Origin: Mnemiopsis leidyi
Lineage: Eukaryota; Ctenophora; Tentaculata; Lobata; Bolinopsidae
Reading direction: 5' to 3'
NCBI GenBank assembly: GCA_000226015.1
Contig: JH156173.1
Coordinates: 72,887 to 93,876, forward strand
DNA length: 20,990 nucleotides
Of the stretch, positions 1-9,187 are shown piece by piece. The first letter of the stretch is position 1. Each line of letters opens with the position of its first letter. Both the position numbers and the translations under genes were made by a program. The notes under the pieces are model-generated. The model saw nothing but the letters and a program-made list of their open reading frames with translations, was not told the DNA's origin and ran no database searches.

Positions 1-77
1 ATGCTAATGAACGTATACATATATTATTCGATTAATCGAAGTAAAAACTTAACTTGAGTATGTAAGATATATTTTTA

Positions 78-198
78 GCACACTGGCATCTCACCAGTAG
101 TGTCGGTATCCCAGCATAAAGGGCTTACGAAAGTTTAAAAGCGTGTACGTCCTTTCGCCAGCTGTTCCGATACTGCCACTATCAGGTGTTCAGTGTGC
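78..198. repeat. Small foldback (inverted-repeat) element, 121 bp
   Basis: The segment begins GCACACTGGCATC and ends GGTGTTCAGTGTGC. The reverse complement of the end matches the start over about 33 bp with a few mismatches and a small gap. The match continues inwards (CAGC-ATAAAGG against CCTTTCGCCAGCTG), so almost the whole segment can fold as one imperfect hairpin. This is the form of a very short MITE or foldback element. I found no target duplication and no second copy here. Confidence 0.5.
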
Positions 199-369
199 AA
201 GGCACAAAAATTGAAACTCAATGGCTGGTGGCATGATAATTGATAGTCTTACAATTGATAACTTTTATTATATCCATAAGTTGAATTATGAACTTTGTGT
301 CATTAAAGAATTAGATAATATTTTTATGAATTGATTGTGGCGATAAATAAAAAATTTGTGTTTCTCTAA

Positions 370-2700
370 ATTTGTGTTTCTCTGTGTCGAGATGGGAGAA
401 TTGTGATTGGAAGAAGAATTGATCAGCAATATTATTTGAAAAGGTCAGGGTTGCTTTTTGGTTTTACCGATTGTTGGATGGGTAGTAGAAGGTCTTGCCA
501 TTGCCTGGTAGGTAGTTTGGTTTGCTTTTGAGATAGAAAGGTTCTTTTATTAAAGCAAGGTACAGCGCATGGTCATTAAGTTCAATATCATAGTAAAAGT
601 GAGCATTTGGATTCGCCGAACGATGTTAGTTAATTTGAGAGTATGATATGTACTGAAGGTTGGTGTATTGTGGTTTGTTGGGTTTATAGGATTTGGTGAA
701 CTGTGAACGTGACAAGTGTTTCTGTGGAACGTGTTGTGGTCTGGAGTGGCCCTTCCTGTAAGGTAGGACTTAGGTAGTAAGTTGTTGTGGTAAGGGTTTT
801 GTTGTTGTTGTTTTGTTGTTAAGACGTGTTCGTTTGTCTCTGTTGGTTCTTGTGTTGTGTATGTATGTCATTGAGTCGTTCAGGTGCAGAGTCAAAAAAT
901 ACATCTCAATTTTTGTTTGAAAACGTAAGTGTCTCACAAGTTAAATATAAATACAATATTAGCAAAGTTGATCAATTTAGGGATATTTCACAAAATGTTA
1001 TTTAAATAGAAATACAATATTGGCAAAAGGTTGTCACTGAAACTGAATTAAATTTTTAAAACTCTTTATTATTATTAAGGAAAATTTAAAATATACATAG
1101 ATACTATGTAGTAGTTTCAAATATTTGATTAAAATTTGAGACAATCAGACACAATTGACAGATAAAAGTTTGAGGTATTTTATTTTTAATTTGTTGTTGT
1201 TAATTTTGTTAAAGCAACATTGAAAAGAAAATTTTTGTGTTATTACACATCAATGAGGTCACGTCTTGGCAATGAAGAAGGATTGTCCAATTGAGGATCA
1301 ATAAAGCGTTCTCCTCTCGAAATAAGTCTAAAGTGCAGACCGGTCTGGAAGAGAGAATGCCATTGCCGTCATCACGAAAGTCTCTGCTTGTCTAGATGAC
1401 AGAATGGGCTGTTAATCTTCTGCTTGACACATTAGCAAGCTGGTTTGGTCCGCAATGTGCGTTGGGGACTTGTCCTCTTCTATTTCTGGCAGCGTGCCTT
1501 TTGGGGCATCGTATTTTGTTAGCTTTAGGTTTGTTCCAAGAAGTCTGATGTTCCATGCTTGTCTTGTGAAAGATTTTTGGGCATTGTAACTCTGCTCTAG
1601 GAAGATCAGTACATCTCCTTTCCTTTTGGTTTTTTGTCAGTTGAAAGTAATTGGTATCCAAGCAGTTGAGGTTTTTATAGTGAATCAGGATGAGCTTCAT
1701 TGGTGTTCTGGACTTCAGGAACGGGATTGTGTGTGTTGGAAGAATGGTTCTCACTCTGATCCCGGGGCTGGCGATCTCGAGACATTTATACATGTGGTTG
1801 GGTTCCATGATTCTTTGAATTGTTTCTATTGTTGTAAAGTTTTTCGTTTTGATGCAGACCTTGCTACCCCCAATGTCGACAATGGTGTTCCGAACATCTA
1901 TCTATCAAGGTTGTGTTCTTCCTCTAGATGAAGCACCCCTAGTAGAAGTGCACTTTTAAGGTCATTAATGTCGGTATTTAAAAGAGGTTTGAGATCTCTC
2001 CTAAAGCTTGAAGCCTCAGAGGTTGGTGGGGATCTGAAATGTGAGTGGTTTATAGGTGTAGGAGGGAATTGTAGGTAGATATGATTTGTATAATAGTGTA
2101 GGAAATATTTGTAATTTGAGTAAATAGTTGACTTTCTTTATGATTACCTGTTTCTGGACCTTCTGGGGATTGAGCGTTTTTCTGCTTGGAGGGAATTTTT
2201 ATTTTTTCTACATGGATGTGTAAGTCTCATCGCTATTGGCTAAATTGTGGATGGCGGTATTTTCTGCAGCTTCTTCAATAGTTTGTTCAGCAGGTTGCTC
2301 AGCTAGTTGTTCAACGTCTGAGAGAGATGTGAGTCATGCGGTGCGTAGGGTATGTTGTTTGTGTTGGATGACTTCCTAGTTACTGGTTATGGTCAGAAGT
2401 TTGGTACATTTACCATTGTTGATGTTGGTCAGGGATGGTGGGTAATTGATGGTGGGTATTTTCAGTGTAGATGGTGAACGTACCGACCTAGTGTGGACTA
2501 ATTTTTAGATAGCGTGGCACGCAGGACTTTGGTTTGTGGTGTTTGTACCGCAATAAGAGATTTGCGCCTTACATAGAGTAACAAGTGGAGATTCTAAAAG
2601 CGGAGAACAAAGGATTAATTGGCTGTTAGGGTATGATTATGTGTAGGTTTGTAGGTTTATAGTAGTCGGTGAGTTGTGGGTGATGTAAACATTGATCCTC
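370..2700 (-). mobile_element. Degraded LINE (non-LTR retrotransposon), ORF1 and start of ORF2
   Basis: Read on the minus strand, this stretch is A/C-rich and keeps patches of protein-like sequence in the order expected of a Jockey/CR1-like LINE. Near 2240-2330 there is an acidic, Gln/Glu-rich patch (EQLAEQPAEQTIEEAAEN). Between 1808 and 1392 lies an open stretch with spaced Cys/His residues (LQCPK, IRCPKRHAARN, NAHCGPNQLAN), which recalls the zinc-knuckle part of LINE ORF1. At about 600-470 the patch ALIKEPFYLKSKPNYLPG resembles the QEP region of the ORF2 endonuclease. The element is truncated before any reverse transcriptase and has several stops between patches, so it is dead. The assignment rests on motif memory only, and the outer limits are approximate. 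Confidence 0.5.
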
Positions 2701-3839
2701 AGGAGAATTATACATTTTGCAATCATTATTCATATGTTGAGTGAATAGTCTTAGCCAACAATTAAGCTTTTGCATTGGTCACGCTTAAATAGTTTCCTAT
2801 TATTTTCTTAAATAATATGTGCAACTGTAGCGTGTTATAAAAACTAGAATTTATTTATTTATTTAAGGTATATAAAATTTTGCAAAAAGAAAGTTGCGAC
2901 TGATAGTGATGGGCAAAATAGTCAGTACACTGAACATTAAATAGAGAGCGTAATGAAGCCGTGATGTTCAATCAGTTGGTCAAAGGCTGCTTGCTGGTTC
3001 AAGTGTTATTATTCGGCTTACAAAACGTCGCAAAGGTTGAAATAAAAACAGCTTCCATTTCTATGATATACTGTGACTCGTGTCAAGGACTGTTGTCTGG
3101 TTCTTTACATTTTCTAAGGGGAAAGAAAGGTTTAGAAGCTATGGGTATAGTTATTCGGTAAATTAGGAAAATTAAGAAAATCGTTATTTTCTTGGAGTTG
3201 GATAATCACCAAATTCTAGACAGTGAGAAATGAGTGTAAGAGCTGAGTAAGTAAAGATATGATCTAATGAATGAAATTGACTCAAATGTATACTAATACT
3301 TAGCTTAGATGATGTAATTTGTGGATCTTGCTATGTTTAAAGTCGTGACCATGCTGAAGATAAGGGCTGTTAAATGGATTGCCGTGGATATTCTATTCAT
3401 GTCTGATTGTAGGAAAGGTCATGAAGGTGTGTCGTATAGTTCTCTTTTAGTAAACATACAAGGTGGTGACTTGAGTGGGCCTGGGTTTATGTGAATTGTG
3501 ATTGACTTAAATTGATGTGTCAACTGATTGTTACCCAGGCTGTGTCAGGCCCCAGGGTCTGCAGGTTGGATCTCGAGCAGGTTAAATGAAGAAATCTGAT
3601 GGGGTGACCCTCAAAGTTGACATACAGAGAGTTAAAAGTGGACTCCCTCTTAGTTTCTAAAACAAGCTCAAGAAGCCATCTAAATGTCATCAACCGGTAT
3701 GCTCAGGCTATGCCTTAATACAATTACTATGCCAATGTCCATTTTGATTGCTGAACCAGTTACCTAAGGTTCATCTTATGCCTCCTATATTGTTATGTTT
3801 CAACTGGAGGACAGGCTTCAGATCTTCTAAAGGAGCATA
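2701..3839. other. Intergenic AT-rich DNA, no gene recognised
   Basis: I see no splice-supported exon, RNA gene or clear repeat. A 66-codon plus-strand open stretch at 2961-3161 has no recognisable features and is probably chance. From about 3540 on, the sequence may be the decayed leading part of the fossil that follows. Confidence 0.4.
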
Positions 3840-4240
3840 CAGAAAACTGGACTAAAAGATCAAGGAGAAGATCCCGCTTGCTGGTGCAATGGACTGGAAA
3901 CTCATTTTGGATGAAGAGGAATGTCCTGCACAGTTTCCCCAGCATATGTACTGCACTTTTGAGAAACCGGACATTTTGTGTGGTCAGAGGAAAGTAAAGA
4001 GGTTATTCTAGTGGAGTTGACTGTCGGTGATGAGAGCAACTTCAGTGACCAAGTAGCACGTACAGAAGCATGCTACAACAAAAAGTTAGGATCAGATGGT
4101 CCTGCTAAACCTTTTGTATAGTTGTATAACAAAGAGCTTATATCAGGATTGCTTGGCAAAGGATGGATTGCTCAGCTCTTTACCATAGAGCTGAGATTGG
4201 GTGTAATACCTTACCAGCTCTATTGAACTACTTCAGCGTG
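3840..4240 (+). pseudogene. Fossil of a retroelement-type coding sequence
   Basis: Short plus-strand patches (AMDWKLILDEEECPAQF near 3890, then VILVELTVGDESN near 4005) resemble a domain with a PDIVLWS..VILIELTVPWEE signature. That domain is found at the C-terminus of many retroelement-derived proteins in marine invertebrates and fish. The copy looks old and has several breaks. I cannot assign the family of the parent element. No terminal repeats were found. Confidence 0.4.
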
Positions 4241-4730
4241 ACAAAGAGGGTTCCTATGCTATCTTGTTAGCATGAGACAACTAGAAATGGAGTCCCTGCT
4301 ATGACATTGCAAAAAGACCGTTTCTTAACTCAATCAACTGAGTGTTGTGCCCATAAAAATGTTTAAAGCCGCACCCGGAACCACAAGTGCCGGGAAGTTC
4401 AGAGATGGAGTTAACCACATGTATAGAAGGAGTTGCTATCGAAACATATAGAACTCACTGAAGATACCTAACATCTATACAGGATTTAATGTAGTATTTT
4501 CTTATAACAAATACTTATGAAAATGTTGAGGGAGAAGGCCCAGTAAGTTGAGGGTCCTGGTTAATAGAAGAATGGTAAATAAAGGTTTTACTGTATATCC
4601 ATTTTCTACCGCTTTAGGTAGGATGCCCTGCTGAAAGATCAGCACATTAGTGTAGGGGCTGCTCATGAAGGAGTTGATTGTTGCGGGATGGGTGTCCATG
4701 AAGTAACATTTGCAGCACTGACTATCCTGG

Positions 4731-4900
4731 TAGCCGATGTCCTGCCCCAGAGCATTGAAACCCAGAGATTGAGCCCCAGTGACCTCCTACACCACAGCAG
4801 ACAAATTCTTTAGGGTTAGGGTCATGGTTAGGGCTGCTGGGGCAAGATCTGTGGGAAAAAATGTCGTGGGGCACGATGTTCTGGGGCAGAACGATGTGAA
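4731..4900. mobile_element. Foldback MITE, copy A
   Basis: This is a ~170-bp element with long imperfect inverted arms. The left arm starts near GATGTCCTGCCCCAGAG and the right arm ends GTTCTGGGGCAGAACGATG. The arms are built of loosely periodic CCCAGA/GCCCCAG blocks, and the region between them contains three TTAGGG hexamers (4812-4834). A homologous copy lies at 8796-8970. There is no coding capacity. The open frames across it in either direction are by-products of the palindrome. Confidence 0.7.
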
Positions 4901-5127
4901 CCAAAGATCCTTATTCCTTGGGTTGTCTGTTAACAAAATGAGATGCAAGTGAAAACTATTGTAGTATCAAACAACCTGCAGTGTCTTAACAAATCATGCA
5001 ACATATTCACGATGCAATACTTAATAGAGGGAAAGTAACTGCACCCACTCTCAGAGCAAGACAAAATATTAAGAGTAACTCAAAATATTTGATTCAAATA
5101 TTTTTAATATCTAACTTTTATATTTCT

Positions 5128-5129
5128 AG
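5128..5129 (+). promoter_or_regulatory. 3' splice acceptor 9 nt before the start codon
   Basis: A pyrimidine-rich run ending TATTTCTAG precedes a 9-nt leader (GTTGAGATA) and then the ATG at 5139. No matching upstream coding exon was found, so this is either a trans-splice (spliced-leader) acceptor or the end of a 5'UTR intron. Confidence 0.55.
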
Positions 5130-5138
5130 GTTGAGATA

Positions 5139-5549
5139 ATGCCAATAACAAAATTCAAACCTCGAAATGGAATGAGGTACTCAAGATACCCTGTTCCAAA
5201 ACTTTGGAAGGTGGCAATTGTTGGAGTTTCCTCATTCGTTTCATGCTTGTATGCTTATGATATGCACTGGGAAAACATGATGGAGAGGTTTGAATTGGAC
5301 ACTGGTGACGTGCATCTTTATCCGCTAACTAATGTTCCTGATGTATGGGATGAACATATCAAGAGGAATATCCCAATGAGGAAGTACCATCCCTTGGCTC
5401 AGATGACCAATGCAGTTACAGCTGATTCTGAACGACCGATACGAGGTGTTGAGGATGTGGAAGGAGCTCCCATCTGGAGTCCGAATGAGTATGACAAGAT
5501 TGTGTATTACAAGAAGTCAGAGGGAGGTTTTCAGTTTACCTCTGAGTAG
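5139..5549 (+). CDS. Single-pass membrane protein, 136 aa, unrecognised
   Basis: This is one uninterrupted exon starting at the first ATG after a splice acceptor and ending in TAG. The protein has a basic N-terminus (MPITKFKPRNGMRYSRYPVP), one hydrophobic segment at about residues 23-40 and a hydrophilic, Tyr/Pro-rich tail of about 95 residues. I do not recognise the family. The small size, basic leader, single membrane segment and the presence of NDUFB7 in the same cluster suggest an inner-mitochondrial-membrane accessory subunit, but that is inference. Residues 12-51 resemble the 50-aa protein at 8398-8550: both have RY..P.P, W(K/R)(V/L)A and NMME in the same order. Even the untranslated leaders match (GTTGAGATA against GTTAAGCTATA). 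A poly(A) signal AATAAA follows at 6045. The next gene's acceptor is only ~127 bp beyond that signal, which is operon-like spacing. Confidence 0.8.
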   Translation: MPITKFKPRNGMRYSRYPVPKLWKVAIVGVSSFVSCLYAYDMHWENMMERFELDTGDVHLYPLTNVPDVWDEHIKRNIPMRKYHPLAQMTNAVTADSERPIRGVEDVEGAPIWSPNEYDKIVYYKKSEGGFQFTSE

Positions 5550-6044
5550 TGGACTTTAAAAAATTCTGATGACACAACTTGTCTGATAATTTATTGGAAA
5601 AAACTGATGATGAACGAGGGTTCAAGAAACTTGTTTCAAGTTGTCGGTTATGTAGCGTAGCATTTAATCCCAGATTCTCATTCTGTTAATTTCCTCACAT
5701 AATCCAACATGTTATTAGAAATATTTGGGATAATGAAGCAATCGATAGCACCGCAAATTGACGCTCGTTGTTGCCAGCAGAGTTGGAAACTAATTTCTGC
5801 TACTGTCGGATTTTTGCCCTTAAACTTTATAAGGTGTTGTACAATTGGCTAACATTCTTAAGTCAGAAAAACAACATTTGGGCTGTTATTATAGTAACAC
5901 ACATTCATTGATATTAATTTGATCAATGTTTAGTTTGAATAGATTTCGATTCAACAAGTTTGTATGATATCAATTTTCTGACATCATTTGTGATTACTCC
6001 TAAGCCCTCGAAGTTAACAAATCATGCTAACATAGAAGCATATG

Positions 6045-6050
6045 AATAAA
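6045..6050 (+). terminator. Poly(A) signal AATAAA for the 136-aa gene
   Basis: A canonical hexamer lies about 495 nt after the stop codon and ~127 nt before the acceptor of the next plus-strand gene. Confidence 0.5.
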
Positions 6051-6175
6051 AGTCATTTTAAGACATTCATTCAGATTCAGTCATCCTATAAATACAAATT
6101 AATTTATTTGAATTTTTGAATATATATCTTGAATGGTTGAAATACTATGTAAAAATATTAAAATATCTGTTCGTC

Positions 6176-6177
6176 AG
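6176..6177 (+). promoter_or_regulatory. 3' splice acceptor 20 nt before the WDR45B start
   Basis: The run ATCTGTTCGTCAG is followed by a 20-nt leader and the ATG at 6198. An earlier ATG in the leader is closed at once by TAG. This is a candidate trans-splice or 5'UTR-intron acceptor. Confidence 0.5.
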
Positions 6178-6197
6178 GCATGTAGCTTTCAAGCTTC

Positions 6198-7895
6198 ATG
6201 AAAGTTGACGGAAACCGAGATGGGCTTCTTTACATAGGTAAACAAGTTTTTGTGGCATGTTTTCTTTATGTCTGTTTGCTTAAACTTTTCTTCCCACAGT
6301 TGCCATGTTTGTTATTAGCTCAGGTTTTCACCGATAGTGTAAGCTAACATAATATATCTATGTAAAATTATGGTAGCTAACAGTATTGATGAAAACCTGG
6401 TACTGATGAAGGAAATAAACACAGCTATAGGACACTTGATGGAGCTCCTAAAATTTAAGATAAGAATGTGCTATCTACAAAACATAATCCTACTCCAATC
6501 ACTCTTGCTCCTAAAATTTAAGATAAGAATGTGCTATCTACAAAACATAATCCTACTCCAATCACTCTTGCTCCTAAAATTTAAAATAAGAATGTGCTAT
6601 CTACAAAACATAATCCTACTCCAATCACTCTACAAAACATAATCCTACTTCAATCACTCTACAAAACATAATCCTACTTCAATCACTCTACAAAACATAA
6701 TCCTACTCCAATCACTCTACAAAACATAATCCTACTCCAATCACTCTTGCAGGTCTAAACCAGGATCACAGCTGTTTTGCCTGCGGGGACGAGGTTGGCG
6801 TGCGTATCTTCAACTGCGACCCGGTTAAGCAGCTCCAATGTCAGAACTTTAACCATGGTATTGGCCATGTGGAGATGCTCTTCAGATGCTGCTACCTCGC
6901 TCTTGTCGGGGGAGGTCTGCTTTTTCTACTTTGTTTTTTACTCTGTCTTTCTATTGTTTTTAAATATTTTGTGTTAGGTATGTATGTACTTTGTTGATTT
7001 CATAGCTGTGCAAAAGAATTTGGCTTTAATTTTCTTGCATACTGCACAGCATAACATTCGATACCTTCAAATACTCTTCAAATACTACAAAAATTATTAT
7101 TGTTCGTGAGCCAAATCTACACCGAAAAATTTGTCAGGGAGTAATCCCACTTGGGACACAACGCGTGTAGTAGTTTGGGAGGACCAGATGCAGCGACCAG
7201 TTTGTGAGATAGAACTTTCAAGTCCTGTTCTGAGCGTCAAGCTAAAACGCGACCGAATAGTAGTTGCTACACTGCAAGAAGTATATGTATACACCCTGGA
7301 TCATACGCCAGTCCTGCTACTTTGTTACTCGACTAGTGTGAACCCGGCTGGGCTGGTGGAACTGTGCACTACCACCTCTCTCCTTGCTTTTCCTGGTGTC
7401 GACCAGGGACAGGTGTCCCTGGTGAGTATAGCGGAGGACGCACAATCCCAGATGCGAATGATACCTGCGCACACGGGCCCGCTCGCGATTCTCACTCTCA
7501 ACATGCAGGGGACAATGTTGGCAACTGCGTCCGATAAAGGAACGCTCATCAGAATTTTCGATACCCAGACTTGTCTGTTGCTGTATGAGCTGCGGCGTGG
7601 GACCAACAAAGCTCACATCTCCAGCGTGGCATTCAACCGTCTATCGAACCTTCTCTGTGTAACGTCCGACACAAAAACGTTGCACATTTTCTCGCTGGAC
7701 GGGAAAAGTAAAAGTAGGTCAGTAACTAAGCACACTTTATCGCACGCGCTGCCGTCAGTCTGCTGTTTTGGTAATGATGAGAACACGGTTATTGTTATCA
7801 GCAGCTCTGGCTATTACTTCAAGATACGGTGGAACGATAAGGGTGAGACGTTCAAGGAGGAGCAGTTCAAGTTTATGTTGTTGTCTGATGATTGA
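6198..7895 (+). CDS. WDR45B: WD repeat protein WDR45B / WIPI3-like PROPPIN (three exons)
   Basis: The exons are 6198-6237, 6753-6914 and 7138-7895, with introns at 6238-6752 and 6915-7137. All junctions are GT..AG and in phase (G|GT, then G|GG), giving 319 residues against about 344 in human WIPI3. Exon 1 encodes [14 protein letters not shown]. Exon 2 gives [20 protein letters not shown] and [18 protein letters not shown], both hallmarks of WIPI3/WIPI4. Exon 3 holds [11 protein letters not shown] and the phosphoinositide-binding LRRG at about residues 219-222. PROPPINs are seven-bladed propellers that read PI3P on forming autophagosomes and bind ATG2-type partners. Choosing WIPI3 over WIPI4 rests on the [16 protein letters not shown] match. 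The loop between LHIFS and PSVCCFG in the sixth blade is about 18 residues shorter than in human WIPI3. AATAAA follows at 8009. Confidence 0.93.
6445..6746. repeat. Nested tandem repeat in WDR45B intron 1
   Basis: A 63-bp unit starts at 6445, 6508 and 6571. Its second half, a 29-bp subunit starting TACAAAACATAATCC, is then amplified on its own at 6602, 6631, 6660, 6689 and 6718. Copies differ by one or two bases. The last subunit runs straight into TTGCAG, the acceptor of exon 2 at 6751-6752, so the array supplies the branch-point and pyrimidine-tract region of that splice site. A 90-codon open frame across the array is only the repeat translated. Confidence 0.92.
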
Positions 7896-8008
7896 GGAGG
7901 GTGTGGTCAAGATCACGTGGTGTCATTCAGCCCTGTTGATTTTTTTATTTGATTTTGTTTCTTCTAATTTTCCATATTTTCAATTCATTCATGATTCACA
8001 AATCTTGA

Positions 8009-8014
8009 AATAAA
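8009..8014 (+). terminator. Poly(A) signal AATAAA for WDR45B
   Basis: A canonical hexamer lies about 115 nt after the WDR45B stop codon, with T-rich and GT-containing sequence after it. Confidence 0.6.
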
Positions 8015-8384
8015 TGTTTCACTGTGCAACAACAGGACTCGATTGCTCGATGAAGTGATAACTCAGTAACTGACTGTTACAACGTTGCCTTTACAGTTTA
8101 CTGACTTTTTGTCTTATAGAATTCATTTTAATGTTGTTTAGATTTTCACAGCTTGCCTGTGTTTTTATAGCATATTGTTTCATATAAACACTTATGGTGC
8201 ATAAATTACCAATTTATGGTATCGTGTGTTTTCTTATGTACCGTGTCCTGGCCTCAGGCTGAACATCAATAACAGTGTTACTTTTTGTGGAATCGAAACT
8301 TATTCCCTTAAGTTTTGGGGCTCCATTCAACATGAACAAAAATCTCGATTTAAGGAAGAGTCGCAGTGTTACTTAAAGAATTTC

Positions 8385-8386
8385 AG
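8385..8386 (+). promoter_or_regulatory. 3' splice acceptor 11 nt before the 50-aa ORF
   Basis: AAAGAATTTCAG is followed by GTTAAGCTATA and the ATG at 8398. This arrangement nearly copies that at 5128-5141 and supports 8398 as a true start. Confidence 0.5.
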
Positions 8387-8397
8387 GTTAAGCTATA

Positions 8398-8550
8398 ATG
8401 GTAAGATACTGGCCCATCCCTATGAAAGATAAAAACTGGAGACTAGCAGCGGTGGCGATAGTTACTTCGATATCCGGAACTTTTTATTATCGACTTAAGG
8501 GGGAGAAGGCAAATATGATGGAGGAAACTAAGCCGCTCAATCTTGTGTGA
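8398..8550 (+). CDS. Small single-pass membrane protein, 50 aa
   Basis: The ORF begins MVRYWPIPMKDKNW, has one hydrophobic segment at about residues 15-31 and ends EKANMMEETKPLNLV before TGA. It matters because its order of motifs (RY, P.P, W-basic-hydrophobic-A, small/hydrophobic segment, YY/AY, NMME) parallels residues 12-51 of the protein at 5139-5549, and the 5' leaders also match. It therefore looks like a diverged, C-terminally shortened paralogue, or a distinct small respiratory-chain-type subunit. No family was recognised. It lies between WDR45B and NDUFB7 on the same strand. A 28-bp stretch around its stop (GTGTGACGTCAAGTCACGTG and on) resembles one after the WDR45B stop. It could instead be a decayed copy. 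Confidence 0.6.
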   Translation: MVRYWPIPMKDKNWRLAAVAIVTSISGTFYYRLKGEKANMMEETKPLNLV

Positions 8551-8795
8551 CGTCAAGTCACGTGGTGTGAATTCCGTCGAAACGCTTCTAACGATGGAGA
8601 ATGACGAGAATTTGTTTAAAAGATTCTATTGAGGAATATCGACAAGAATAATGATATAAATGAGAAGTATATGAGTTTGGATAGCTACTTTTGTGTTTGT
8701 CGACCGCTCAAATCCCATAATGAAGATCTACGTCGTTGCCATTATTATGTACAGAATATAAAGTTTGATTGTCCGCTTAACATAGTTTTGTTTCG

Positions 8796-8970
8796 GTGAC
8801 CGACTTCCTGCCCCAGAACATCGTGCCGCAGAACGTTGTAACCCAGAGATTTTGCCCCAGTGACGTCCTGCTCCACAACAGACAACTTCGATAGGGTTAG
8901 AATTAGGGTCGCTGGAGCAAAATCTGAGGGACAAAATGTTGTAGGGCACGATGTTCTGGGACAGGATGTC
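8796..8970. mobile_element. Foldback MITE, copy B
   Basis: This is a ~175-bp relative of the element at 4731-4900, in the same orientation. The left arm begins GACTTCCTGCCCCAGAACATCG and the right arm ends CGATGTTCTGGGACAGGATGTC, pairing over about 75 bp. A short spacer carries degenerate TTAGGG-like sequence. Both copies lie within the plus-strand gene cluster or just upstream of it. No clear target duplication was found. Confidence 0.7.
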
Positions 8971-9179
8971 AAAAACCTTTTATTTTCATCGTGCTTAATT
9001 GGCAAAAAATGTGAAAATTCTTTTTTTATACGATCAAAAATAAAAAGTGTCAACAGAATCATATGTCATATCATGAGAATTTAACAGGTATAACATCAAA
9101 TGTTTGCGTAATTCACCAGCCTCTTCACATCCCTACATATCCCTACCTTTCTCTACACATCTCACTAATCCCTGTTATC

Positions 9180-9181
9180 AG
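9180..9181 (+). promoter_or_regulatory. 3' splice acceptor 6 nt before the NDUFB7 start
   Basis: A long CT-rich tract (about 9119-9175) ends CCTGTTATCAG, then TAGCCA, then ATG. The TAG is in frame just before the ATG, which fixes 9188 as the start codon and shows that no coding exon is joined here. Confidence 0.6.
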
Positions 9182-9187
9182 TAGCCA

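Larger units (their letters stand above)
5550..6177 (+). other. 3'UTR and short intergenic spacer
   Basis: This AT-rich stretch follows the TAG at 5549. I see no ORF or repeat. AATAAA at 6045-6050 is the only canonical poly(A) signal noticed. The segment ends at the acceptor of the WDR45B gene. Confidence 0.5.

Noticed and set aside
1392-1808. 138-codon minus-strand open stretch as a host gene
   Set aside because: Its spaced Cys/His patches and the endonuclease-like patch further along the same strand fit a decayed LINE better than a host gene.
2961-3161. 66-codon open frame as a small gene
   Set aside because: No recognisable features, splice context or conserved pattern.
4810-4836. TTAGGG hexamers as an internal telomere tract
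   Set aside because: There are only three, imperfectly spaced, inside a foldback element, so they are part of its centre.
6370-6642. 90-codon plus-strand open frame
   Set aside because: It is mostly the 63-bp tandem repeat translated and lies in WDR45B intron 1.
6445-6746. CRISPR-like array
   Set aside because: The units are contiguous, with no unique spacers, in an animal intron.
7317-7616. Minus-strand open frames opposite WDR45B exon 3
   Set aside because: The plus strand encodes a clear conserved propeller. These are shadows.
8728-9084. Open frames on both strands near 8.7-9.1 kb
   Set aside because: They run through the palindromic MITE and owe their openness to its CCCCAG-type blocks.
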